DNA from: Leeuwenhoekiella polynyae
Lineage (GTDB): Bacteria > Bacteroidota > Bacteroidia > Flavobacteriales > Flavobacteriaceae
Assembly (NCBI RefSeq): GCF_042683665.1
Contig: NZ_JBHUOO010000003.1
Reading direction: 5' to 3' (one strand)
DNA length: 64,000 nt
Position 1 is the stretch's first letter. Every line of letters begins with the position of its first letter. The notes beneath the pieces were generated by a model, which saw only the letters and a program-made list of their open reading frames with translations, was not told the DNA's origin and made no database searches. The position numbers were made by a program, and so were the translations under genes. Positions 1 to 8,284 of this stretch are shown here, piece by piece.

Positions 1-743
1 CAGCTTTTTTTAGAGACGGAAGCATCTCGATGCCTAAAGTTTTTGAAAGTGAGATCAAAGATGTTAATAGCGAGATCGTAGCAACTATTGAGAAACACGC
101 ACACAATAGCATAGAACTCACTCTTGACGGAGTGATCGACTTTATAAATGTGCGCCACGCAGACCTTTTCACGCAATACAAAGTTTTTAAAGAGCAATTT
201 GTGGTTTGCTGGGCTGGAAATAAAAAAGAGGTAAAAGGCAATACGTATTTCAGTCGGGTAGATATTGAACTTATAAATGAGCAGGTACGCCTGTTTTATT
301 CTGCTTTAGACGAAGTCTCCATCTCGATGACCGATGATCATTTTACCATTTTAGAATATGTATTGCTTGGTATACAGAATGATTACAAATATTATCCGTT
401 AGAAGAACTTACTATTAATTTTAAGGAAAACGGCTCTTACAACATAGATAGTAATCTGGTTTTTGAACCGCCTCAATTTGATAAAAAACTGCTTCACCAC
501 ATCTACAACAATAACAATTCGATTTTAAAAAAAATATTGACAAATAAAGCACTTAACAAAGGTGAACTTGAAGATTTATACAATCTGCCGGCCACCTATC
601 TTATTTGCTATTTAAACGGTCTGGAGCCGGCCCTAGACAAGCTTGAAAGCATAAGACCTTATTTACGCAAATACGGTACTAAACTTTATAACGCATACAA
701 AGAAAACATTCGCATACTGCGAAAAGTAAAATACAATTCATGA
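1..743 (+). CDS. Hypothetical protein, 5' end outside window
   Basis: I do not recognise this protein. The reading frame is open to the left edge of the window: the codons before the first ATG (position 30) read AFFRDGSIS without a stop and look coding, so the gene probably begins upstream and the visible part is a C-terminal piece. The ATG at 30 would give a 237-residue protein and remains possible. The visible part has no signal peptide and no membrane segment; it is rich in Lys, Asn, Tyr and Leu and ends in a basic tail, which suggests a soluble cytoplasmic protein. Its last four bases overlap the start of the metallophosphoesterase gene (ATGA), so the two are very likely translationally coupled. 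Confidence 0.7.
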   Translation, partial: AFFRDGSISMPKVFESEIKDVNSEIVATIEKHAHNSIELTLDGVIDFINVRHADLFTQYKVFKEQFVVCWAGNKKEVKGNTYFSRVDIELINEQVRLFYSALDEVSISMTDDHFTILEYVLLGIQNDYKYYPLEELTINFKENGSYNIDSNLVFEPPQFDKKLLHHIYNNNNSILKKILTNKALNKGELEDLYNLPATYLICYLNGLEPALDKLESIRPYLRKYGTKLYNAYKENIRILRKVKYNS

Positions 744-1468
744 CACGCACATTAGCAATAGGTGATATTCACGGAGGATTAAAAAGCTTAAAACAGGTTC
801 TAAAGCGTGCAAATGTCACAGCTGAAGACACCCTTATATTTTTAGGAGATTATGTTGACGGGTGGAGTGAAAGCGCAGAAACAGTCTCTTATTTAATAAA
901 TCTGGCTCAAAAACAAAACTGCATTTTTATAAAAGGTAATCACGATGAGCTTACATACAATTGGCTTAAAGAGAACGACCTCAATGAAGTTTGGCTCAAT
1001 CATGGCGGTAGAAGCACTATTGAATCTTACAATAAGCTTACTGAAGAAGATCGCAAAGCACACGTAACATTTTATGAAGATTTACTAAATTATCACATTG
1101 ATGATCAAAACAGAATGTTTGTTCATGCCGGTTTTCAGAATCATAACGGACCGGAACATGAGCACCACAGTACTGCTTTTTATTGGGATCGTACCTTCTG
1201 GGAAATGGCAGTCGCATTAGACAAAACCATAAAACCGGAAGATGTCGCATACCCCAAACGGCTTAAGCATCACAAAGAGATTTACATTGGCCATACGCCC
1301 GTCACCCGCATCGCAAAAGACAAACCCACACAGATGGCAAACGTTTGGAATGTGGATACCGGTGCTGCATTTAAAGGAACACTTTCAATAATAGATGTTG
1401 ATACTAAAGAGTTTTGGCAAAGCGATCCAGTTTACACTTTATATCATGATGAAGACGGACGTAATTAA
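740..1468 (+). CDS. Metallophosphoesterase (calcineurin-like, serine/threonine phosphatase type)
   Basis: Cytoplasmic hydrolase of the calcineurin-like metallophosphoesterase superfamily, 242 residues. The metal-binding motifs are all present and in order: GDIHG at residues 8-12, GDYVD at 36-40, GNHDE at 66-70, and a late GHTP motif with its histidine. The short spacing and small size match the bacterial PrpA/ApaH-like group, which act on phosphoprotein or dinucleoside polyphosphate substrates; the substrate cannot be read from sequence. The ATG lies inside the last codons of the preceding gene, so the two are co-transcribed and probably co-translated. The catalytic residues look intact. Confidence is high for the fold and low for the substrate. 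Confidence 0.92.
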   Translation: MTRTLAIGDIHGGLKSLKQVLKRANVTAEDTLIFLGDYVDGWSESAETVSYLINLAQKQNCIFIKGNHDELTYNWLKENDLNEVWLNHGGRSTIESYNKLTEEDRKAHVTFYEDLLNYHIDDQNRMFVHAGFQNHNGPEHEHHSTAFYWDRTFWEMAVALDKTIKPEDVAYPKRLKHHKEIYIGHTPVTRIAKDKPTQMANVWNVDTGAAFKGTLSIIDVDTKEFWQSDPVYTLYHDEDGRN

Positions 1469-1528
1469 AATAATTTGAAACAATTGAAGCATTTTGGCTA
1501 CTAACAATTTATAACCTAAAAACATATC

Positions 1529-1975
1529 ATGAAAAAACTGATTTTTACTGCCCTATTAATTACAAGTTTTGCATTAAACACTCAAGCTCAGGATGCAGAC
1601 CCTTATAAAGATACACTCAAAGAAATGCTTGTTGCATCTGGAAGCATGGGTACTTTTCAAGTAGCGATCAAACAAGTTTTTAATATGTATAAGCAGCAAA
1701 AACCGGGTGTACCTGATGAAGTTTGGGGAGAACTTGAGAGTTCATTTAGTAAAACTTCTATTAATGACTTAGCCGAAATGCTAACCCCTGTTTACAAGAA
1801 AAGTCTAACGCAATCTGATCTGCAAGCTATAATAGATTTTTACCAAACTCCGGCAGGAAAAAAGTTTGCTGAAAAAACTCCAGACATTACTCAAGAATCC
1901 ATGCAGGTAGGGCAAGAATGGGGGATGAAACTTGGTAAGGAAGTAATGGGTAAATTAAAAGAGAAAGGATATTAA
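1529..1975 (+). CDS. DUF2059 domain-containing secreted protein
   Basis: Protein of 148 residues with an N-terminal signal peptide (basic MKK, hydrophobic stretch, cleavage near TQAQ at about residue 21), so periplasmic or secreted. The rest is the helical DUF2059 domain: a run ending in the conserved pattern QSDLQAIIDFYQTPAGKK, followed by a helix with MQVG and a C-terminal lysine-rich helix. DUF2059 has no established biochemical role. The gene lies 60 bp after the phosphatase gene and 12 bp before the SPFH gene, so it may share a transcript with them, although nothing in the sequence links the functions. Confidence 0.85.
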   Translation: MKKLIFTALLITSFALNTQAQDADPYKDTLKEMLVASGSMGTFQVAIKQVFNMYKQQKPGVPDEVWGELESSFSKTSINDLAEMLTPVYKKSLTQSDLQAIIDFYQTPAGKKFAEKTPDITQESMQVGQEWGMKLGKEVMGKLKEKGY

Positions 1976-1987
1976 AAAGTATAGATT

Positions 1988-3118
1988 ATGGGAATTTTTG
2001 ACACAATAAAAGAAAAACTCAGCCACGAATTTATCGATATCATCGAATGGCTCGATTATACAGATGACACCATCGCGCACCGCTTTGAGCGCTATCAAAA
2101 CGAAATTAAAAACAACGCAAAACTCATCGTACGTGAAGGACAAACGGCAGTTTTTGTTAATGAAGGGCAGCTGGCAGATCTTTTTACTCCGGGAACCTAC
2201 ACCTTAGACACGCAAAATCTACCCATACTCACTACACTCAAAGGCTGGAAATACGGTTTTGACAGTCCGTTTAAAGCCGAAGTTTATTTTGTAAACACGC
2301 ATTTATTTACCGATGAAAAGTGGGGTACTAAAAATCCGATCACGCTAAGCGATGAGCGTTTTGGCCTGGTAGAGATCAGAGCTTTTGGGACCTATGCCTT
2401 TCGCATCAGTGATGCCGGAAAATTCATCAAAGACATCGTGGGTACCGATGCTAACTTCACCAACTTTGAGATCAACGAGCATTTAAAAAGCCTAATTGCT
2501 ACTCGTTTTACAGATACCGTTGGTGAAGCCAATCTTCCTATAGAATTATACGCAGCAAATACTTCTGAACTTTCTGAGACTTGCAAGGACGTGATGCAGC
2601 CCGAGTTTTTAAGCGTTGGGATTTCGTTAGAAAAATTCTATATCGAAAATGTCTCCATGCCTGAAGAACTCAAAAAAGAAATCTTTGAGTACAGCCGTAT
2701 CGACAAGCTAGATCTTGATAAATTGACCAAGTTTAAAACCGCAAAAGCTATTGAAGCGGCTGCCAATAATGAAGGTGGCACTGCCGGCGCCGGAATGGGA
2801 ATGGGAATGGGCTTTGCCCTCGCACAACAAATGGGCGGCGCAATGCTAGGCGGCGGTACACAAGCACCACGACCTGCACAGCCCGCGGCAACTCCACCGC
2901 CTATGCCAGCAGAAACCCAGTATTTTTACGCACATAACAGTCAACAACAGGGACCGGTAAGTTTTGAACAATTACAGGCACTTTTTGCTTCACGCACCAT
3001 TAATAGGAATTCTTTGATCTGGAAACAAGGAATGACTGAATGGAAAGCGCTGCAGGAAATCGAAGAGCTTAAGCCCTTTTTAGGCGGAAACACACCACCA
3101 CCTTTACCAGGACAATAG
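1988..3118 (+). CDS. SPFH domain protein with C-terminal GYF_2 domain (YdjI-like)
   Basis: Protein of 376 residues in three parts. Residues about 20-245 form an SPFH/Band 7 domain of the type annotated as virion-core-like (early motif GQTAVFVNEGQ, then a beta-rich core and a helical tail). Residues about 255-312 are a glycine, methionine, alanine and proline linker (GMGMGMGF, QAPRPAQPAATPPPMP). Residues about 316-366 are a GYF_2 domain (QYFYAHNSQQQGPVS, LIWKQGMTEWKAL), which usually binds proline-rich peptides. There is no membrane segment, so it probably needs a partner for membrane contact. The likely partner is the zinc-ribbon membrane protein encoded next; B. subtilis YdjI (SPFH) and YdjG (zinc ribbon, membrane) form such a pair with PspA. 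No PspA gene is visible here. Confidence 0.88.
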   Translation: MGIFDTIKEKLSHEFIDIIEWLDYTDDTIAHRFERYQNEIKNNAKLIVREGQTAVFVNEGQLADLFTPGTYTLDTQNLPILTTLKGWKYGFDSPFKAEVYFVNTHLFTDEKWGTKNPITLSDERFGLVEIRAFGTYAFRISDAGKFIKDIVGTDANFTNFEINEHLKSLIATRFTDTVGEANLPIELYAANTSELSETCKDVMQPEFLSVGISLEKFYIENVSMPEELKKEIFEYSRIDKLDLDKLTKFKTAKAIEAAANNEGGTAGAGMGMGMGFALAQQMGGAMLGGGTQAPRPAQPAATPPPMPAETQYFYAHNSQQQGPVSFEQLQALFASRTINRNSLIWKQGMTEWKALQEIEELKPFLGGNTPPPLPGQ

Positions 3119-3125
3119 ATAGCTA

Positions 3126-3226
3126 GTCATTTTCGTCAACCTGAACTTGTTTCAGGTTCTCACTAGTATTTAATCAAAAGCTTAGTAATCTTCAAAATTA
3201 CTGAAGAATCAGGGGTTTTGAATGAC
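3126..3226. repeat. REP-like palindromic element
   Basis: The non-coding gap between the SPFH and zinc-ribbon genes holds an element bounded by GTCATT (3126-3131) and its inverse AATGAC (3221-3226). Inside it lie a perfect 8-bp hairpin, AACCTGAA (3138-3145) with TTCAGGTT (3151-3158), and a second weaker stem (CTTCA with TGAAG near 3191-3207). There is no coding potential. Its form is that of the short interspersed palindromic repeats common in Flavobacteriia. It has no clear T tract, so terminator activity is uncertain. Only this copy is in the window, so assignment to a repeat family is inference. Confidence 0.5.
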
Positions 3227-3291
3227 GATTTTCAATGTTTCGTTGATACGTATTAATCTTTTTAAAAGCATCAAACCAAACCTCCAAATCA

Positions 3292-4383
3292 GTGCCTGAA
3301 CCTGTAATTCAAAAATCGGAACTTAAAAAAGCCTGTAAAAACTGTGGTGCTGAGCTAAAATACAAGCCCGGCACTACGAGCATTACTTGCGAGTACTGTG
3401 GTCACGAAGAGCACATCAATCTGGATACCGATCCTATCAAAGAATTACCACTACGTGTATATCTCGAAAGTCAGGGAAGCCAGGCAAACAGTGAAGAAAT
3501 AAGCATTCTGCATTGCAAAAACTGTGGGGCTAATCAGCACGTAGAAGAAAATTACAAATCCCTGCATTGTGTATATTGCGGCACACCGCTTATTCGCGAA
3601 GATGCTAAAACAGAGCAGTGGATCTTGCCTGGAGGAGTTTTGCCCTTTCAGCTAACACAAGACGAAGCTATATTACGCTTCAAAAAATGGGTCAAAGGAC
3701 TTTGGTGGGCGCCTAACGATTTGCAGAAAGCTACACTAGACCCGCAATTTACAAAGGGATTATACTTGCCTTATTGGACGTTTGACGCTCAACTTTACGG
3801 CCGGTATACTGGCTCTAGAGGGGATTATTACTATGAAACGCAAAGCTACCGCGACAGTAATGGCAAAAGGCGCACGAGGCGCGTGCGCAAAACCCGTTGG
3901 ACACCGGTTTCGGGCAACATCTCAGGCTTTGTAGATGACACATTGATAAATGCGTCTAAACAACATACGGGTAAAGTTCCGCGTGGTGTCGCACTATGGA
4001 ATCTCAAAAAACTACAACCTTTTGAAAGCAGTTTTCTCGCTGGTTTTGTGACTGAAAAATATACCATTCCCTTAAAGGATGGTCATTTGGAATCTCAGGA
4101 TGAAATGCGACGCATTGCAGACACCTGGGCCCGCCGGGATATTGGCGGTGATGAACAACGCGTATCGCACCTCAATATGCAGCTGGAAGAAGAAACTTTT
4201 AAACACATTTTGCTTCCGGTTTACATAAGCGCCTACCGTTATAAAAACAAAGACTATAGTTTTTTTGTAAACGGAGAAAACGGAAGCATCTCCGGTAAAC
4301 GACCGTATTCCTTCTGGAAGATTTTCCTAGCAGTACTTGCCGGCTTATTTGTTTTTGGCTTGGTTTATTTATTTAATAAATAA
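3292..4383 (+). CDS. Zinc-ribbon protein with C-terminal membrane anchor (YdjG-like)
   Basis: Protein of 363 residues. Two TFIIB-type zinc ribbons lie at the N-terminus (Cys15/18 with Cys33/36 and Cys75/78 with Cys93/96). A middle domain follows that contains basic and tyrosine-rich strands, including a short Arg-rich stretch (KRRTRRVRKTR). One transmembrane helix lies near the end (about residues 337-360, FLAVLAGLFVFGLVYLF), so it is tail-anchored. The start is GTG: no ATG occurs in frame between the upstream stop at 3244 and residue 268, and the zinc ribbon begins at residue 15. The layout resembles B. subtilis YdjG, the membrane recruiter for the SPFH protein YdjI. The 173-bp gap with a palindrome separates it from the SPFH gene. 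Confidence 0.82.
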   Translation: MPEPVIQKSELKKACKNCGAELKYKPGTTSITCEYCGHEEHINLDTDPIKELPLRVYLESQGSQANSEEISILHCKNCGANQHVEENYKSLHCVYCGTPLIREDAKTEQWILPGGVLPFQLTQDEAILRFKKWVKGLWWAPNDLQKATLDPQFTKGLYLPYWTFDAQLYGRYTGSRGDYYYETQSYRDSNGKRRTRRVRKTRWTPVSGNISGFVDDTLINASKQHTGKVPRGVALWNLKKLQPFESSFLAGFVTEKYTIPLKDGHLESQDEMRRIADTWARRDIGGDEQRVSHLNMQLEEETFKHILLPVYISAYRYKNKDYSFFVNGENGSISGKRPYSFWKIFLAVLAGLFVFGLVYLFNK

Positions 4384-4387
4384 ACCA

Positions 4388-4412
4388 AGCCGCCCAAAAG
4401 CGGCTCTTGTAT
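4388..4412. terminator. Bidirectional Rho-independent terminator
   Basis: Stem AGCCGC (4388-4393) and GCGGCT (4400-4405) with a six-base loop, followed by a T-rich run. It lies between the convergent zinc-ribbon and aldehyde dehydrogenase genes. Confidence 0.65.
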
Positions 4413-4431
4413 TTCATATTATTTTGATTGA

Positions 4432-5985
4432 TTACAGATCAAACTTAATCCCTTGCGCTAGCGGAAGCTCTGTTGTATAATTAATGGTATTGGTCTGGCG
4501 ACGCATGTAGACTTTCCAGGCATCAGAGCCGCTCTCGCGACCGCCACCGGTTTCTTTTTCCCCTCCAAAAGCACCACCTATTTCAGCACCACTGGTACCA
4601 ATGTTCACGTTTGCAATTCCACAATCGCTACCGGCAACACTTAAAAAGCGCTCAGCTTCACGTAGATTGTTGGTCATAATCGCAGACGATAGTCCTTGTC
4701 GTACACCGTTTTGCAGTTCGATGGCATTTTCTACGCTTCCACTGTATTTCATTAAATACAAAACAGGTGCAAAGGTCTCGTGTTGTACAATCTCAAAATT
4801 ATTTTGAGCTTCGGCGATGGCCGGTTTTACATAACAACCGCTTTCATAGCCTTCGCCTTCGAGTACTCCACCTTCAACAATAATTTTTCCGCCTTCTTCA
4901 ACTACTTTTTTCAAAGCATTTTGATAGTTCTTTACCGCATCGGTATCAATTAACGGACCCACGTGGTTGTTTTCATCCAGCGGATTCCCGATACGCAATT
5001 GACCATAGGCATCTACAATCGCATTTTTTACTTTATCGTAAATGCTTTCGTGAATAATCAACCTGCGGGTAGAGGTACAGCGTTGCCCGGCAGTTCCTAC
5101 CGCACCAAATACCGCCCCGATTACCGTCATTTTTAAATCCAAATCCGGTGTCACAATAATCGCATTGTTTCCGCCTAATTCTAAAAGCGACTTACCCAAT
5201 CTTGAACCTACAGCCTGTGCAACCTGTTTTCCCATTCGGGTAGAGCCTGTGGCCGAGATAAGCGGCACGCGCTCGTCTTGAGTCATCAGTTCGCCTACTT
5301 TATAATCGCCATTAATAAGGCACGAAATACCTTCCGGTAGGTTATTTTTTGCAAACACACGCGCAGCTATTTTCTGGCAGGCAACACCGGTTAAAGGTGT
5401 TTTTTCTGAAGGTTTCCAGATACACACATCACCACAAACCCAGGCCAATACCGTATTCCATGACCACACAGCAACCGGAAAATTAAATGCCGAAATAATC
5501 CCTACAATCCCAAGCGGATGGTATTGCTCATACATGCGATGCCCGGGACGCTCACTGTGCATAGTTAAACCGTGCAATTGACGCGAAAGTCCAACCGCAA
5601 AGTCACAGATATCGATCATTTCCTGTACTTCACCCAGACCTTCCTGATAGCTTTTTCCCATTTCATACGAAACCAACTTGCCCAAAGGTTCCTTTAAGCG
5701 ACGCAGTTCTGCATTAAACTGGCGCACAACCTCACCACGTTGGGGAGCCGGCATAACCCGCCAGGTTTTAAACGCTTCCTGTGCAGTTTGCACCACCTGC
5801 TCATACTCTTCTGGCGTTGTTTGCGTAACGCTTGCAATGGTCGCTCCGTCAACAGGAGAAACCGACTCAAAAGTTGAGCCGCCATGCATCCACTTAGAAC
5901 CGGTAGAAGTACCTGAATTTTGGGGTTCGAGTTCCAAAGCTTTCAACGCTTCGGCTATTGCAACATTGGTGAGGGTATCTGCCAT
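4432..5985 (-). CDS. amaB: ALDH7-type aldehyde dehydrogenase (alpha-aminoadipic semialdehyde / piperideine-6-carboxylate dehydrogenase)
   Basis: NAD(P)-dependent aldehyde dehydrogenase of 517 residues, full length for the superfamily. The catalytic pair is visible: Glu269 in LELGGNNA and Cys303 in GTAGQRCTSTRR. The GGNNA variant (most ALDHs have GGKSP or GGKNP) and the stretch HGLTMHSERPGHRMYEQYHPLG are hallmarks of the antiquitin (ALDH7) family, whose bacterial members oxidise alpha-aminoadipate semialdehyde in lysine degradation. The neighbour upstream on the same strand encodes 3-hydroxyanthranilate dioxygenase, so a role for a 2-aminomuconate semialdehyde-like substrate is conceivable, but the family signature favours lysine catabolism. 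A terminator separates the two genes, so they are probably transcribed apart. Confidence 0.88.
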   Translation of the reverse strand: MADTLTNVAIAEALKALELEPQNSGTSTGSKWMHGGSTFESVSPVDGATIASVTQTTPEEYEQVVQTAQEAFKTWRVMPAPQRGEVVRQFNAELRRLKEPLGKLVSYEMGKSYQEGLGEVQEMIDICDFAVGLSRQLHGLTMHSERPGHRMYEQYHPLGIVGIISAFNFPVAVWSWNTVLAWVCGDVCIWKPSEKTPLTGVACQKIAARVFAKNNLPEGISCLINGDYKVGELMTQDERVPLISATGSTRMGKQVAQAVGSRLGKSLLELGGNNAIIVTPDLDLKMTVIGAVFGAVGTAGQRCTSTRRLIIHESIYDKVKNAIVDAYGQLRIGNPLDENNHVGPLIDTDAVKNYQNALKKVVEEGGKIIVEGGVLEGEGYESGCYVKPAIAEAQNNFEIVQHETFAPVLYLMKYSGSVENAIELQNGVRQGLSSAIMTNNLREAERFLSVAGSDCGIANVNIGTSGAEIGGAFGGEKETGGGRESGSDAWKVYMRRQTNTINYTTELPLAQGIKFDL

Positions 5986-6135
5986 TATTTTATAGTTTTC
6001 TTAGAATTATATTTTAAACCTTCCGAAGTTAATAAATTCAAAAAGGGTTTTAAAGCGTTATTTAGCATATTCGCAATAAAATACCTTGAGGTAAGCACAC
6101 AAGGCATTCGTTAGAAACAATTTTAATTTCGATGC

Positions 6136-6172
6136 AAGCCTCGGGAGTATTAAATCCGTTTGGCGGTGCCAA
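6136..6172 (-). repeat. Copy 1 of a 35-37 nt motif found after two terminators
   Basis: On the minus strand this motif starts directly after the T tract of the dioxygenase terminator. On the plus strand it runs from AAGCCTCGGGAGT to GGCGGTGCCAA. A close copy with two 1-nt indels and a few substitutions lies at 26971-27006, in the same place relative to the pyruvate kinase terminator. It contains the small palindrome TTTGGCGGTGCCAAA. Function unknown. Confidence 0.5.
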
Positions 6173-6202
6173 AAAAAGTGCGCCGTGTAGCGCACTTTTT
6201 CT
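6172..6202 (-). terminator. Rho-independent terminator of the dioxygenase gene
   Basis: Perfect 11-bp stem AAAAAGTGCGC (6173-6183) and GCGCACTTTTT (6190-6200) with a six-base loop; on the minus strand it is followed by a T run. It begins about 17 bp after the stop codon at 6219. Confidence 0.85.
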
Positions 6203-6218
6203 TTTCAGAATTAAAAGC

Positions 6219-6752
6219 TTATTCCGTAAAACGCGGATCGGCTTCCATCACCGTCCCGCAATTGTCGCAGGTACGCAACTCTTTGCTTCCGTAAAATTCT
6301 TTAAAATGCTTTAAGAAGTCTTTTTCGATATCGTTTAGAGGAAAATAAACTTCATATAATTTATGATTGCAGTTGTCGCAAAACCATAACAAACCATCTT
6401 TACCCTCCAGGTCAGCGCGTTTTCGCTCAACTACCAGACCTATCGAGCCCGGCTTACGCACCGGAGAATGCGGCACTTTTGCAGGATGCAGGTACATATC
6501 GCCCGGGCCTAATTTCATCGTGCGTTTTTTGCCATCTTCCTGTATGTGTACTTCAATCTCACCTTCGAGCTGGTAAAACAATTCTTCGGTCTCATTATAA
6601 TGATAATCTTTACGGGCGTTGGGTCCGGCAACAGCCATCACGATATAATCATCGGCATCTTTGTACAGGTTTTTATTTCCTACCGGCGGCTTGAGTAATT
6701 CCCGGTTTTCTTCCACCCATTGGGTTAGATTAAAGGGTTTTGCAATTGACAT
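6219..6752 (-). CDS. nbaC: 3-hydroxyanthranilate 3,4-dioxygenase
   Basis: Cupin-fold iron enzyme that opens the ring of 3-hydroxyanthranilate to 2-amino-3-carboxymuconate semialdehyde in the kynurenine branch of tryptophan degradation. I start it at the ATG at 6752 (177 residues) rather than an upstream in-frame codon: with this start the iron ligands fall at His51, Glu57 and His95 and the rubredoxin-like cysteines at 125, 128, 162 and 165, the same numbering as the structurally known Cupriavidus enzyme. The sequence upstream of this ATG reads as a hydrophobic non-homologous leader. All ligands are present, so the enzyme should be active. Other kynurenine pathway genes are not in the window. 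A strong terminator follows it. Confidence 0.93.
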   Translation of the reverse strand: MSIAKPFNLTQWVEENRELLKPPVGNKNLYKDADDYIVMAVAGPNARKDYHYNETEELFYQLEGEIEVHIQEDGKKRTMKLGPGDMYLHPAKVPHSPVRKPGSIGLVVERKRADLEGKDGLLWFCDNCNHKLYEVYFPLNDIEKDFLKHFKEFYGSKELRTCDNCGTVMEADPRFTE

Positions 6753-6895
6753 ACTTCTTTTGTTTACAGCTAAAATTACAATATTAATTACGGTTAAAAA
6801 ATAAAGGCTTCTCGTGCAATGCTGTTTTAGAAATAAAACGATTAGAAGCATTAACCCTGCTTTTTCCGTATTTTAGAAGCTATAAAAATCAAACT

Positions 6896-7954
6896 ATGAA
6901 GAATCATTTACTCCTTTTTCTAATCCTCGTTTTTATTGTAGCCTGCAAGCAGGAAAACACAGAGACCAAAACAGCACAAAACACACCTCAACAACAGAAT
7001 TTTGCTATAATTATTCACGGCGGTGCAGGAACCATCCTAAAAGAAAATATGACTGATTCGCTAGAAGCTGCTTACAAAGCAAAGCTTAGTGAAGCCATTA
7101 AAACAGGATATGAGATTCTAAAAAATGGAGGGACCAGTCTGGAGGCGGTACAGCGCACTATAAATATTATGGAAGATTCTCCATTGTTCAATTCTGCAAA
7201 AGGAGCAGTTTTTAATCACGAGGGCGTAAACGAACTCGACGCTTCTATTATGGATGGCGCTACACTTAATGCCGGAGCCATTGCAGGAGTCACAAATATA
7301 AAAAACCCTATTAATCTGGCTTACGAGGTAATGACCAACTCAAAACATGTCTTATTAAGCGGGAAGGGAGCCGAAACGTTTGCTGCCGAAAAGGGCATCG
7401 AGCTGGTAGATCCTTCCTATTTCTTTACTCAAAACCGCTATGATGCCTTACAACGCATTCTGGAGCGTGAGAAAAATGACTCCGTAACTGCAGCTTCGGC
7501 TTTTATTGATCCCTTTATCAAAGATGAAAAGTTTGGTACGGTAGGTTGTGTTGCTCTGGACAAAAATGGAAACCTCGCTGCCGGTACTTCTACAGGCGGA
7601 ATGACTAACAAGCGCTATAACCGTATTGGTGATTCACCCATTATAGGATCAGGAACCTATGCCAACAACGCCACTTGCGGCGTTTCATCAACCGGTTGGG
7701 GGGAGTATTTCATCCGCGGGCAGGTTGCTTACGACATCAGTGCTCAGATGGAATATGCCGGAAAAAGCCTGAAAGACGCAACGCATAATGTCATTCAGGA
7801 AAAACTGACCAAACTGGGCGGAACCGGTGGTATTGTTGCTTTAGATCACTACGGCAACCCATCTATGGAGTTTAATACTGAAGGAATGTATCGTGCGTAT
7901 ATGAATGATGAAGGTGAGCTCACGTTAGGTATTTATAAGGAAAACGAGAATTAA
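6896..7954 (+). CDS. Isoaspartyl peptidase / L-asparaginase lipoprotein (Ntn hydrolase)
   Basis: Plant-type asparaginase of 352 residues that removes isoaspartyl residues from peptides or hydrolyses asparagine. It begins with a lipoprotein signal (FIVAC, Cys17), so the mature enzyme is membrane-anchored outside the cytoplasm. Landmarks are HGGAG at 41-45, the autocleavage site GTVG with nucleophile Thr215, and the downstream substrate loop (GTSTGGMTNKRYNRIGDSP). Autocleavage before Thr215 should give the usual alpha and beta subunits. It is divergent from the dioxygenase gene and is followed after 6 bp by the small monooxygenase-fold gene, probably in one operon. Confidence 0.93.
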   Translation: MKNHLLLFLILVFIVACKQENTETKTAQNTPQQQNFAIIIHGGAGTILKENMTDSLEAAYKAKLSEAIKTGYEILKNGGTSLEAVQRTINIMEDSPLFNSAKGAVFNHEGVNELDASIMDGATLNAGAIAGVTNIKNPINLAYEVMTNSKHVLLSGKGAETFAAEKGIELVDPSYFFTQNRYDALQRILEREKNDSVTAASAFIDPFIKDEKFGTVGCVALDKNGNLAAGTSTGGMTNKRYNRIGDSPIIGSGTYANNATCGVSSTGWGEYFIRGQVAYDISAQMEYAGKSLKDATHNVIQEKLTKLGGTGGIVALDHYGNPSMEFNTEGMYRAYMNDEGELTLGIYKENEN

Positions 7955-7960
7955 GCAAGT

Positions 7961-8275
7961 ATGCAGTTATCTGAAGAAGAAAGTTATTATGCGGTAATCT
8001 TTACTTCAAAACAAACGGAGCGTCATGGCTACGCCGAAATGGCCGAACACATGGAAGAACTCGCTAAACTTCAGCCCGGTTATCTAGGCATGGATCACGC
8101 ACGCAGTGAACTAGGAATCACGATTTCTTATTGGAAAAATGAAGCAGCTATTCTCAATTGGAAATCCCAAACAGACCATCTAGCAGCTCAAAACAAGGGT
8201 AAACATCAATGGTATGCTGAATACAGCGTTAGGGTTTGCAAAGTAGAACGTGAATACCATTTCACTAAATCCTGA
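7961..8275 (+). CDS. Antibiotic biosynthesis monooxygenase (ABM) fold protein
   Basis: Small cytoplasmic protein of 104 residues with the dimeric alpha-beta barrel pattern of the ABM family: a first strand (YYAVIFTSKQ), a helix (YAEMAEHMEELAKLQPGYLGMDHARSE), a strand with ISYWKNEAAILNWK, and a terminal helix and strand. Such proteins include heme-degrading or quinol monooxygenases and many of unknown activity. The motif ISYWKNEAAILNWKSQTDH is typical of the DUF4188-free, stand-alone group seen beside unrelated genes. It follows the asparaginase gene by 6 bp and probably shares its transcript. No catalytic claim can be made from sequence. Confidence 0.82.
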   Translation: MQLSEEESYYAVIFTSKQTERHGYAEMAEHMEELAKLQPGYLGMDHARSELGITISYWKNEAAILNWKSQTDHLAAQNKGKHQWYAEYSVRVCKVEREYHFTKS

Positions 8276-8284
8276 TCAGCATAA

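Noticed and set aside
6132..6314. Short plus-strand frame of 60 codons opposite the end of the dioxygenase gene
   Set aside because: It spans the repeat motif and the terminator and runs antisense into the dioxygenase gene; no sign of a real protein.
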